The notes under the pieces are model-generated. The model ran no database searches. It was not told the DNA's origin and was given only the letters and a program-made list of their open reading frames with translations. The position numbers and the translations under genes are program-made. A DNA stretch of 64,000 nt from Buxus sempervirens (taxonomy: Eukaryota; Streptophyta; Magnoliopsida; Buxales; Buxaceae), in contig OX387194.1 of NCBI GenBank assembly GCA_947561395.2, forward strand, positions 24,891,536-24,955,535, read 5' to 3'. This document shows positions 11,013 to 20,925 of this stretch, piece after piece; the first letter of the stretch is position 1, and each line of letters opens with the position of its first letter.

Positions 11013-11117
11013 GTTGATCCGGCAACTCAGGCCGGATCAACAGAAACCCATTCGTAACCGGCCAAAGGTGCCGGATACACTGTGTCCTGTGTGTAACCGA
11101 CATCTCAGGCCGGCTAC
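11013..11117 (+). repeat. LTR hairpin cluster with AACTCAG loop
   Basis: 11013-11041 is a perfect hairpin: arms GTTGATCCGGC/GCCGGATCAAC, loop AACTCAG. It is followed by two less perfect ones built on GTAACCGGCC...GGTGCCGGATAC and GTGTAACCGAC...GCCGGCTACAC, the last with loop ATCTCAG. Confidence 0.87.
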
Positions 11118-12150
11118 ACTGCCAGAATGTTATTTTTGCTGTTTTGTGATCTTGTGCTGTTTTGTTGGTTTGATTGATCAATCCGGATAAACTAGTAAGG
11201 TTTCCGGGTCACCCGGGAACCCAAGATGGGCCATTGACCGACCCGGTCCAAATTGATTTCCAGTGGGTCTTTCAATTGGGCCCACCAAGCCCGACAAACT
11301 TATTCTTTGCTAAATCAAGATAAAATTAACCGAATGAGTGGGCCACACTATTGGAGGCCCACCAAAGCCCAACTGGGGCAGCATGTATGTTTAGATCTAG
11401 GCTTGGTTTGGCCGAGACCACGGGCAGGGCCTGTCGGGCCCATTAAGCCCATTGAACCTAACCAAGGTTAGGGTTTCCAAACCCTAACTCAAGCAGTCTT
11501 GGGCTTTCAAGCCCAAGCCCAGGTAAAGGGCCCCCAGCCCAAGGCCTGGCCCATTTTGGCACAGTTAATAAAGATAATCAAAATCACTTGGCCACCAACT
11601 GTGAGGCCCACTTAGGGGCCCACAAAGCGATCCCGGCCCACTTTTGCATATGAATTAAAATTAATCAAACTTGAAATTCAAGTAAAATCAATTCACTAAG
11701 CCAAAACCCAAAGGGCCTCTCAGGTTTAGACTGAGGCCCACCAAGGAATCCGCAGGCCTTCTAACGGGGTCCGCCCAATCAGACTCATTTTATCTTTAAC
11801 TAAAAAGATAAAATCAAGTAAAGGGACCCACATCGCTTTGGCGGTCCCACCAGACTTAACCGAATTGAATGTTGGATTAGGAATCGGGTGAGTGGGAGAC
11901 CAAAAGTTGACTCAAACCAGGGAATCCTATGGGACCCGTCTTTTGATGGGGCGGACCGAGGAGTCTACGGACTTCCCCGGACCGTAAATGAGACCTTGCT
12001 TAGAATCTCTAGCCGCAGACTGCTTCATAGACAAACTTAGGCACCCAGGTGTCTGCCTGCACCCCATCAGGCAGTGGCGACTCCAAACAATCCCGAAGCA
12101 CGCATCATTTTGCGTGCGCCTCGTCGTGCGACCGAAATCAGGTGCGCACA

Positions 12151-12802
12151 CCCACAGCAGCAGAAAAGCGCACTATTCAGACACTAGCCGAACATTTCTT
12201 CCACAGTGGGGGAAAGGTATACAAGAAGTCCTACAATGACTCGTTGTTGCTATGTGTCAAGGAAAGCGAAGCACTAAAGTTGATTGACGAAGTCCATGGA
12301 GGCTTGAGCCATGAACATATGAACAGTCATATGCTTGCCAGGAAGATTATGAGGATGGGATATTATTGGATGACAATGGAGTCATATTGCTACGCCCATG
12401 TCAGGAAATGCTAGCTGTGCCAAATTTACGTAGACAATATCAATGCTCCACTAAATACTTTATATTCCATGGCATCACCTTGGCCATTTGCTATCTGGGG
12501 AATTAATATGATTGGCCAGATCCATCCGAAAGCATCAAATGGATATCGATTCATCTTGGTCGTAATTGACTACTTCACCAAATGGGTGGAGGCCATGTCC
12601 TTCGTGGATGTGAAGAAGTCGCATGTGCTCAAGTTCATCAGGAACAACATCATCTGTCGCTACAGTGTGCCTGAAGAGCTCATCACAAACAATGCCAAGA
12701 ATTTGAACAATAAGGACATGAAAAATATGTGTGAGGATCTGAAGATCAGACATTTGAATTCTACAGCATATCGGCCAAAGATGAATGGAGCAGTATGGCT
12801 GC
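12151..12802 (+). pseudogene. Element A pol: integrase zinc finger and core (fossil)
   Basis: The start of integrase. The HHCC zinc-binding region is visible as LIDEVHGGLSHEHMNSHML, then YYWMTMESYCYAHVRKC and a following LCQ-like stretch. The catalytic core follows with SPWPFAIWGINMIG and FILVVIDYFTKWVEAM, which carries the first and second core acidic-region landmarks, then the NNAKN segment and HLNSTAYRPKMNGA. It is cut within the core by the 19-kb element (duplication GCTGC at 12798-12802 and 31791-31795). Part of a broken copy with several breaks overall. Confidence 0.92.
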
Positions 12803-12904
12803 TGTAATCACCTCATTTTTGCGCTCCCAGAAAAACCAAAAATGCAAACCCTAGACAGAAAGTCAAACCCTGAGTGGTCAAAAGTTGACTTTTTGATCAA
12901 GTGA

Positions 12905-13445
12905 AAATTGGCCGCCTCGCTTTATGTCATTGGATAGAGAATCTCGACACGGTTCCAACGCAACTGAGTTTGCAAGAATCGGAGTCCGGATGAAGGTTCT
13001 GCGGGCGGTCAAACTTGAGCAGAGCCAAAAGTTGACTTTCTGCTAAAATCCGATCCAGAGGCCTACCCCTAGGTCATTGGATAGAGAATCTCGACACGGT
13101 TCCAACGCAACTGAGTTTGCAGGAATCGGGGTCCGGATGAAGGTTCTGCGGGCGGTCAAACTTGAGCAGAGCCAAAAGTTGACTTTCTGTTAAAATCCGA
13201 TCCAGATGCCTACCCCTAGGTCATTGGACAGAGAATCTCGACACGGTTCCAACGCAACTGAGTTTGCAGGAATCGGGGTCCGGATGAAGGTTCTGCGGGC
13301 GGTCAAACTTGAACAGAGCCAAAAGTTGACTTTCTGCTAAAATCCGATCCAGAGGCCTACCCCTAGGTCATGGGATAGAGGGCTCCGATACGATTCTAAC
13401 GCAACTGAGTTTGCCCAGATCGGAGCCCGGATGAAGAAAATATGA
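12905..13445 (+). repeat. U3 tandem repeats, period about 146 bp
   Basis: Three near-identical units and a diverged fourth, starting near 12928, 13073, 13221 and 13368. Each carries GGTTCCAACGCAACTGAGTT, then TCCGGATGAAGG and the CAAAAGTTGACTTTCTG segment. The 3' LTR has the same block at about 28585-29120. Diverged units are recognisable in the U3 of every other LTR here. The position upstream of TATA suggests enhancer-type repeats. Confidence 0.92.
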
Positions 13446-13767
13446 GCTAGCGAAGTTTCTGAGCAGCAAAACCGGCAAACTGCGCACGTGGCAAAAGCTA
13501 CACACGTGGTGAGTTGCGCAGGAAAATATCTCGGGGATCAAATCCGTAAATATCCAAACATTCAAAATATCCCAGGGACCAATCTGAAAATATCTGAATA
13601 AAATAATATTAAACCTAAATATCCCAGGGACTATATCTTAATTTTCGGATTTTAAAAATAAACCGCGGCCGCATTAAATTTTTTGCAATGATTTTGTCGT
13701 CCGGGCCGAGCGACAGCAAGTGGGTGTGAGCTGGGCACCAAGGTCGGCGGATACCCCTTTCTTCTTC

Positions 13768-13774
13768 TATAAAA
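13768..13774 (+). promoter_or_regulatory. TATA box, 5' LTR of the 19-kb element
   Basis: TATAAAA in TTCTTCTATAAAAGCCGCGG. About 30 bp upstream is the GAGCTGGG motif (13718-13739) that reappears, inverted, in the downstream minisatellite. The equivalent box in the 3' LTR is at 29447-29453. Confidence 0.75.
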
Positions 13775-14399
13775 GCCGCGGCAACCTTCATTTTCAAGGT
13801 TGGACATTTTTTTTTGGCCCGAGGCATTCGAAGGTGATCTTGACCATCATCTTCCCCAAAGAAAAAAACCAGACCTCCCCATTCCTCTCTTCCTCCTCTT
13901 CCTCATCAAACCCGAAGGAGATCTTGCTGTGGGCGTGGAGAGGTGCTGCTCCGACAATCGCTCGAGCTACAAGGTCCAACACATCCTGCCGGGGTGTTGA
14001 AACACCCAGGTAATGTTCCCGATGGCCTCTGGTCCCAAATAAATAAGTTCATTGCTATATTTTCTTTTCTGTCATTTCGTTTAATAACAGTGCTTGTGTG
14101 ATTCGAAGGGGGAGCATATTCTCCTTGATGTTTGCATCTCTTGTATCCCGATAAACCCCCTGTTCCCTTCTTCATTATTCCTGTCCTGAGTGGTTGGTTT
14201 TCGGATTAGGGTTGTGTGCGAGGATATCTCGGTTGTGATGTTAGAGAAGCTTAGATTAATTTCCAAGTGTGCTTAGAGGCCTTCTGGGGCTCTAAGGATC
14301 CCCAGAGAGTGATTACAGAGCTTAAAAACCATTAAAAATGGAGTACCGAGGTTAAAAACCATTAAAAATGGAGTTCGGGCAAAAAAAAACAGAAAATCA

Positions 14400-14605
14400 G
14401 GGTATATGCGCTCACTTCATTTTTGGGTGCGCTCAGCTCGCGCCCACTTAAATTTGGATGCGCTCAGCTCGCACTCACTTAAAATTTGGATGCGCTCAGC
14501 TCGCGCTCACTTAAATTTGGATGCGCTCGGCTCGCGCTCACTTAAATTTGGATGCGCTCAACTCGCGCTCACTTGATTTTTGGGTGCGCCCACTTCATCT
14601 TTACC
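14400..14605. repeat. 31-bp GC-rich minisatellite in the 5' LTR
   Basis: About six units of GCGCTCAGCTCGCGCTCACTT followed by AAATTTGGAT. The 3' LTR has the same array at 30075-30245 with fewer or rearranged units. Related to the array at 9-300. Confidence 0.92.
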
Positions 14606-14885
14606 TTGATAAATCCCGAAAATGCCCTTGACCTTAAAAAAATCCCGAAATACCCTTGACCTTAAAAAAATCCCGAAAATGCCCTTTACCTTAAAAAATC
14701 CCGAAAATGCCCTTTACCTTAAAAGAATCCCGAAAATGCCCTTGACCTTAAAAAAATCCCGAAAATGACCTTTACCTTAAAAAAATCCCAAAAATGCCCT
14801 TTACCTTAAAAAATCCAGAAAATGCCCTTTACCTTGAAAAATCCCGAAAATGCCCTTTACCTTGAAAAATCCCGAAAAATCCCTC
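14606..14885. repeat. 29-bp minisatellite in the 5' LTR
   Basis: About 10 units of AATCCCGAAAATGCCCTTT plus ACCTTAAAAA. In the 3' LTR the array (30250-30705) has about 15 units. This accounts for most of the length difference between the two LTRs (3176 against 3309 bp). Confidence 0.95.
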
Positions 14886-15981
14886 CCCTTGGACCCAGTA
14901 TAATGAGCCAGTCTCTCCTTGATAAATATCAATTTCGATCTGTTTCTGTGATGTATATTCTGTAACTTTTGCTAGACATGGGTGGCATTCCTAAATCAAG
15001 CCAAATGAGCCAAAAGGGTTTTCGGGTCACCCGGAAACCCAATATGGGACTTGGACCCCCGGTCCAACTTGATTTCCAGTGGGCCTTCCAACGGGGCCCA
15101 CCAGGCCCAATAAACACAATGAAAGGTATGCATGCAACTTAATCAAGATAAGTAAAATTAACTGATCAAACCGGGTGGGCCAAACCTAAGGCGGTCCACC
15201 CGAACCAGATTAGTGAATTGATGCATGAAATGCGTGGTTTGGCCAAGACCAAGGGCAAGGGCCTACCAGGCCGCCAAAGCCCACCAACCGAACCAAGGAA
15301 GGGTGCAAACCCTAACTTCTGGTAACTTGGGCTTACAAGCCCAGATTTGGACTGCGGGCCCCAAGCCCAGTGTCCAACTCACTTTGGCAGATTAAAAAGA
15401 TAAATCCAATAAAACTACTTGGCCACCAGGCGGGCCCACCTAAGGGGCCCACAAACCAATCCGGCCCACCTTTGCATGGAAAACCCTTAATCTTCAAATC
15501 TGAACCTAAAGAAAAATAAATGCACTTAACCAAAGCCCAAAGGACCTCCTAGGATAGACCGAGGCCCATAAGGGCACACGGGCTTGACTAAGCCCACCAA
15601 GGACACCGTGGGCCTTCCAACGGGGCCCACCCAACCAGACCCAGATCACCTAATTAATCAAGATAAAAGCAATTAAAGGGACCCACACCACTCAGGTGGT
15701 CCCGCCAGACTTAGTCAAACTGCATATCGGATTAGGAATCGGGTGAGACCAAAATAAGCTGACTCAAACCAGGATAAACCTAAGGGACCCGTCACCCGAC
15801 GGGGTGGACCGGGGTGTCTACGGACTTCCCCGGACCACAACCGAGACCCTACTTAGAATCTCAAAGCCGCAGAACAAAAGCCCTAATAGACAAGGTTAGG
15901 CACCCAGGTGTCCGCTTGCACCCCATCAGGCGGTGGCGACTCCAAACTTTCCCGTGCTGTGTTTCCGAAGCGCGCACAGCC

Positions 15982-16000
15982 TGGCGACTCTGCTGGGGAC
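15982..16000 (+). promoter_or_regulatory. Primer-binding site, tRNA-Arg type
   Basis: TGGCGACTCTGCTGGGGAC, three bases after the LTR end. Tat/Ogre elements are known to use a tRNA-Arg primer whose 3' end has the complementary sequence ending in CGCCA. Confidence 0.9.
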
Positions 16001-17499
16001 ACGCTCAGCCCAATAGGACCCTGGTTAGATGAGTCAGAATAAGAGAGATTTAGTTGATATTTAGGGTTTCTTAGTACATCTTTTAGTAAGATACAGAATG
16101 CGCGTAATTACACGTTCTGGGGAGTCCTGTCAAAGGGACGCGATAATTGCCTAAGGCAAGTGGGATTTAAGCGGTCCCTTGTGACCCCCCACTTACTTGG
16201 GGACTCTCCCGGAACCTCGTATTGCGTGCTAATTCTGCACCTTACTATATGAGACAGTAACAATCCCTTTACCAACAAAATCTAGACAAAACTCACCTGT
16301 GTAGACACAGCATGTAGCTCAACTGCACAAACAAGCACACCACTATACCGTGGATGGATTTTTTTATTCTTGTGTGATAAACTGCGTGGGGTGACACACA
16401 CGAGGGAGGCTGCGTGGATGAGCCGACCTTGAATTGATGAGAGCGGATATTGCAACTTCTTTACCAAAACCTAGACCTCTCTAGCAGCCTACCCTTCTGA
16501 TTCCTATGAACTGATCTTTGGGATGGTATTAGCACCTACGCTCCCGTGGCTTGCTGGGTAAAGCAGGGTAAACCCATCCCCCCAGTTTTCTGGAGTCCAT
16601 TAGCACCACTGGTTTCTTGCTGTGGCATGCGAGGATCCAGTACTGGTCCAGACCCTTGTAGGCTTATGTCTCGGGCTGGGTATCCTCCCCCACCTAACGC
16701 TTCTGAATAAACTATACGTTAAGCATGCGAGGGTGAGAATGTTGTGAATGGTGAATATAAGAGGAGTAAAATCGGAATAAAATCTAGAGTCCATTAGGGG
16801 CAGCAACCCCCGCCTTTTGCATCAAATTGAGTAAACCCTAGATCATGGGCGACCTCAGCCCTAATTTAGGAAGCTCACCTAATTTTGATCAGGGGAACCA
16901 CCCCAGATCCATGCATAGAGTCCTGTATGCTATGGGTCTTGACCCATTAGAGTCCGCTGGGAGCACTTTAAGTCCAGATTGGTCTTTTAGAGCATACGAA
17001 AGCCGGCCAGATCAGACAAACAGATGAAAGCATGCCAGATCAGAACATGGGCACTAAACCCTAGATCTAGGAATTTTTAGCCTACCCGCTTGGAAAGCAA
17101 TTTGTATCCTCCCTTTTGGCTCCCAACAGCCTTAAGGATGAATTCTTTGAAGTTTTGTAAATATCTTGTAAACCTTTGCCCTCGATGGCAAGTTGTAATT
17201 TTTGTTGTGGTCCGACACCGGAAGCAGATGAAAGACAGAAAGACTGATCAGGACTTGAATGTGCTCCTCTCCACAAGCACATCTAGGAGTTGCGCCTTCA
17301 TTGGCGCCAACCCTTAGGACCACACACCATGTGTGCCTAAGTTAAATTCCGCACTGGATTTGTCTTTTGTTTTATTTTGTGAAGCATGTTAGAACTGCTA
17401 GTGATTAGTCTTTTGCTTGAAATTATGCATGTCTTAGGACTGATTCAGAGTTTGGTATGGAACCTTAAACTGATTTGGAATTTCGATCAGATAGTTGAC
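16001..17499 (+). other. 5' leader between PBS and ORF1
   Basis: About 1.5 kb without a supported gene. It is homologous to 43645-45145 of element B throughout: the TTCTGGGGAGTCCTGTC block near 16110, the CTAGACCTCTCTAGCAGCC block near 16470, and the Q/K-poor stretch before ORF1. Conservation of this leader in two different elements suggests it carries transcript signals. The short frames within it are not supported as genes. Confidence 0.8.
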
Positions 17500-18933
17500 A
17501 TGGCATCTTCATCCTCATCCGAGAGAAACCGTTTCCCTAGGATAGAGAAATGTGCCTGGGATACCCCCTGGATCCGTTCTTGGACAAGGCAGCTCCAAGG
17601 GAGTGAGAAGATTGAATGGGAGCACAAATACCACATGGGACAGAGTTTATCCCTGTTAAACATGCCAATCAACTGGGATATGATCCAAGCAGTCTTGCTT
17701 TTCTGGGATCCTCAGCTTTCAGTGTTTCGATTCGGGGTCAATGAGTTGACACCCACAATTGAGGAACTTGACCTGTTCCTCCGATTTTGTGACTTAGGAG
17801 AACCTGCTAGGCCAAGTCTCAAAGAAAGCTACAAGAATGAAGCTTGTGTTTTCTTTGGCCTCTCAAGGGGAGAATTCCAGACCTTAGGAGGTGACAAATC
17901 ATTCATTAGGGTCTCCTAAACATTCCTTGCTGAAAAGATAAGAAACAAAAAGCAGCAAAGACCCCGGGCTTGGTTTAGCACCTTCACCCTTGTGGTTCTG
18001 TCGCAAATCTTCTTTCCAACTAGGGGAGACACCATTAATTTGGCTCTCATGGAAATTGTGGATCAACTCAGGGCAGGATACCGAATCATGCCACTGATCC
18101 TAGCTCAACTGTTCCATTCCCTAACTTTGTCCAAAAATGGAACCCGGAGGTTTCAAGGGTGCGCTCCCCTTCTCCACATTTGGCTGCAAGACCACCTGAT
18201 GGTGTCATCACCTGTCAGTTCATATTACAAGGTAGCTGGCGACAACATTCATTGGTTGGCTCAAAGAGAGATTAAACCGGACCTACCCACTCGTGAGGAT
18301 TGGTTTAGCCACTTTCTCCACTTGAAGGGAGAAACAGACATTAGATGGTGGGGTACATACAACACCCCCTACACCCCCATCATAGCTTTCAAGAGAAGAG
18401 AGGGACTTACCTTGATAGGCCTTACCCATACTGTGCCATACTATCTGATTCGGGTTCTGAGACAGTTTGGGAAACCACAAGGAATCCCTGTCAGGGATGA
18501 CATGAGCAGTTTAATTGGTCCACTCACTAAGGGACTGAGGACACAACTGCAAATGGAGTGGAAGACGGTGTGTGTGTATCGGGAAGACATCTTCACCGAA
18601 TTACACTTTCAAGATTACGAGCAGTGGATAGCTCGGGAATTTGGCCATGACGGCCCCCCACCTCTTCAGCTTGTCGCTTGAAGCGACATTCCAGTTCCGC
18701 CCCCTAACACATATAGGGACAGGGTGGCCGAACTGCAGGAGACCCGCTCCCGTATCCATTCAGCTTATGTGAATTCGAAACGGGAGAGTAGGCAGGCCAA
18801 TACGGCCTTGCAACATGAAATGGAATTAGTGCGCAAGCACGCTGAGGAGGACCGACGTCTGCGGAACAAGCTTCTGCGAGCCTTGAGGAGGCAAGACGTG
18901 TCCTCCCACTATGATGATGACCAACCTAGCTAG
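17500..18933 (+). pseudogene. ORF1 protein, DUF7745-like, upstream of gag (fossil)
   Basis: The extra ORF that sits between leader and gag in Ogre-type elements. The start is taken at the ATG before a serine run (MASSSSSERNRFPRIEKC), because the same start is conserved in element B at 45146. Recognisable parts are LLFWDPQLSVFRFGVNELTP, the TPTIEELDLFLRF box typical of plant DUF7745 proteins, a long helical middle, and a C-terminal charged coiled coil (RESRQANTALQHEMELVRKH) ending in RALRRQDVSSHY. No enzymatic motif is visible and the function is unknown. Broken, with about two breaks. The family name is from memory of the fold signature and is less certain than the position. Confidence 0.8.
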
Positions 18934-19278
18934 ACTTCGGCTTTGTTGTATTTTGATAAGCATGATGATGTACTTTGTGCCGCGGCGGCACTTTTTGATT
19001 GAAGCATGAATTTATTATCACTATGCTATGTTGTTCAAACTTAACAAAACAAGAACAAGAAATGAAAGAATTAATTCCCTCCAATAGGGCAACTCGGTCT
19101 CCGACAGACCACCTCTTCTCAGATAATTGCAATATTCCTGGTTGCTGCGACCACCTAATTTTCTTTAATTGCATCTCTCTCATTGAGATCGCAAAACCCA
19201 GCAAGTGTCTAAAAGCACCCAAGACTTTGAGCTCAGATCACACCCGTCTGTATCTTTTCGAGATCATTCGGTCAAGCC

Positions 19279-19620
19279 TTTGGGGCACTAAAGCCACCGG
19301 TGATTAAACCGGAGTTTGGTGGATGAACGTCCTGGCATAGCCTTCCCCTTGTGAGGTGCCGAAGTCAATGGTGATTAAACCAACGACTAGCTAAGGCACA
19401 CCCGGGAACTACTAGCCGAAGTTTTGGGGCACTGAAGCCGCCGGTGATTAAACCGGATTTTGGTGGATGAACGTCCTGGTATAGCCTTCCCCTTGTGAGG
19501 CGCCGAAGTCAATGGTGATTAAACCAACGACTAGCTAAGGCACGCCCGGGAACTACTAGCCGAAGTTAGGCGCCGACGCTGCCAGTGAATGAACTGGAGA
19601 TCGACTGAGGTACGCCTGGG
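19279..19620 (+). repeat. 145-bp duplication carrying GATTAA-loop hairpins
   Basis: Two copies (about 19279-19423 and 19424-19568) plus a partial third. They contain five small hairpins with a 6-nt loop: 19297-19312 (CCGGT/ACCGG), 19369-19382 (TGGT/ACCA), 19441-19456 (CCGGT/ACCGG), 19513-19526 (TGGT/ACCA) and 19582-19597 (CCAGT/ACTGG). The loop is GATTAA, or GAATGA in the last. Confidence 0.88.
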
Positions 19621-19689
19621 TGCTGCTTTTCAGCTCATCCCCTGCGGAGACCCTGCATTGGTCCAACCCCGTGATTCTGAGCTCAAACA

Positions 19690-20765
19690 AAACCCCCTTC
19701 AATCGAAGGTTCTCTTTCCTTGCCAAGTGGCTAAAATAGACCAGTTGAATAGGGTTCTCTTTCCCAGTCGCTTCCGAGCGACTAAAATAGATCAGCTTTC
19801 AGAAAAAACAGGGTTCTCTGTCCCAGTTACCTACGGGTGGCCAAAATAGATTCGCTAAATAGGGTTTTCTTTCCCAGTCGCTTCCGAGCGGCTAAAATAG
19901 ATCAGCTTTCAGAAAAAAAAACAGGGTTCTCTCTCCTAGTTGCCTGCGGGTGACTAAAATAGATTCGGTCACTAGGGTTCTCTTCCCCGGTCGTCTTAGG
20001 ATAGCCAAAATAGATCAGTCCTCAAAATTCATTAAGGTTCTCTTCCCTTGTTACCTGCGGATAGCTAAAATAGATCAGTTGATTCAAAATCAAGTTCTCT
20101 TCCCTTGTTGCCTCTGGGCAGCTAAAACAGATTAGTTTTCAAAATTCCTTAGGGTTCTCTCTCCCAGTTACCTGCGGGTAGCTAAAATAGATTCGGTCAT
20201 TAGGGTTCTCTTCCCCGGTCATCTTAGGATGGCCAAAATAGATCAGTCTTCAAAATTCCTTAAGGTTCTCTTCCATTGTTACCTACAGGTAGCTAAAATA
20301 GATCAGTTGATTCAAAATCAGGTTCTCTTCCCTTGTTGCCTCTGGGTAGCTAAAACAGATTAGTTTTCAAAATTCTTAGGGTTCTCTTTCCCAGCCACTC
20401 CCAAATGGCTAAAATAGATCAGCTTTCAGAAAAAACAAGGTTCTCTCTCCCAATTACCTACGGGTGGCTAAAATAGATTCGGTCACTAGGGTTCTCTTTC
20501 CCAGTCGCGTCCAAGCTTCTAAAATAGATCAGCTTTCAAAAAAATAAGGTTCTCTTTCCCAGCCACTCCCGAGCGGCTAAAATAGATCAGCTTTCAGAAA
20601 AAACAGGGTTCTCTGTCCCAGTTACCTACGGGTGGCTAAAATAGATTCGGTCACTAGGGTTCTCTTTCCCAGTCGCTTCCGAGCGACCAAAATAGATCAG
20701 TCTTCAGATTCATTCAGGTTCTCTTCCCTTGTTGCCCTAGGGTAGCTAAAATAGACCAGTTAGTC
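19690..20765 (+). repeat. Hairpin array between ORF1 and gag, 19 units
   Basis: About 19 units of 50-60 bp. Each has GGTTCTCTTCCC, then a 16-18-nt hairpin, then CTAAAATAGATCAG or a variant, then a variable A/T-rich linker. Examples of stems: GTCGCT/AGCGAC (19767-19782), GTTACC/GGTGGC (19826-19841), GTTGCC/GGCAGC (20107-20122), GGTCATC/GATGGCC (20217-20234). Units 5-8 and 9-12 form a repeated block of four. No reading frame of note. The array lies just before gag in the presumed transcript. Confidence 0.92.
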
Positions 20766-20925
20766 CAATTACATCAGATGAGAAAAATCAATAAAAAGAA
20801 ACAAATCAGATAAAGATGTGTAAACAATTTGTGTAAAAATGCACTAATGCCTGCTAATTGTTCCATCAGGTACCAAAATCGCCTCCAAAAGTTCGTACCT
20901 ACTAAGATCAAGGAAAAGGCCTGAT

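Larger units (their letters stand above)
9081..12150 (+). mobile_element. Solo LTR, Tat/Ogre type, TSD CCCAC
   Basis: Begins TGTAAGCACCTCATTTTTGC and ends GGTGCGCACA, with CCCAC on both sides (9076-9080, 12151-12155). Contains U3 repeats with CAACGCAACTGAGTTTGC near 9380, a 15-bp inverted repeat at 9833-9867, a TATA box at 10011, hairpins near 11013-11117, degenerate GTGGGCC...GGCCCAC motifs, and TGGCGACTCC near 12076. No internal domain, hence a solo LTR. It splits the RNase H-integrase linker of element A. Confidence 0.95.
12803..15978 (+). mobile_element. 5' LTR of the 19-kb element
   Basis: Begins TGTAATCACCTC and ends GCGCGCACA directly before the PBS. Order: 146-bp U3 repeats, a promoter with TATA at 13768, a CT-rich leader with a possible splice-donor-like CCAGGTAATG near 14008, a GC-rich minisatellite, a 29-bp minisatellite, two GTGGGCC...GGCCCAC motifs near 15080 and 15608, and the U5 end with TGGCGACTCC at 15934. 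Confidence 0.95.

Noticed and set aside
14929-15533. Two frames found identically again at 30752-31356
   Set aside because: The identity comes from the LTR pair, not from selection on protein; no domain, and the frames lie in R/U5.
15982-16000. Possible tRNA gene near the PBS-like sequences
   Set aside because: Only the 3'-end complement is present; no cloverleaf, A box or B box seen.
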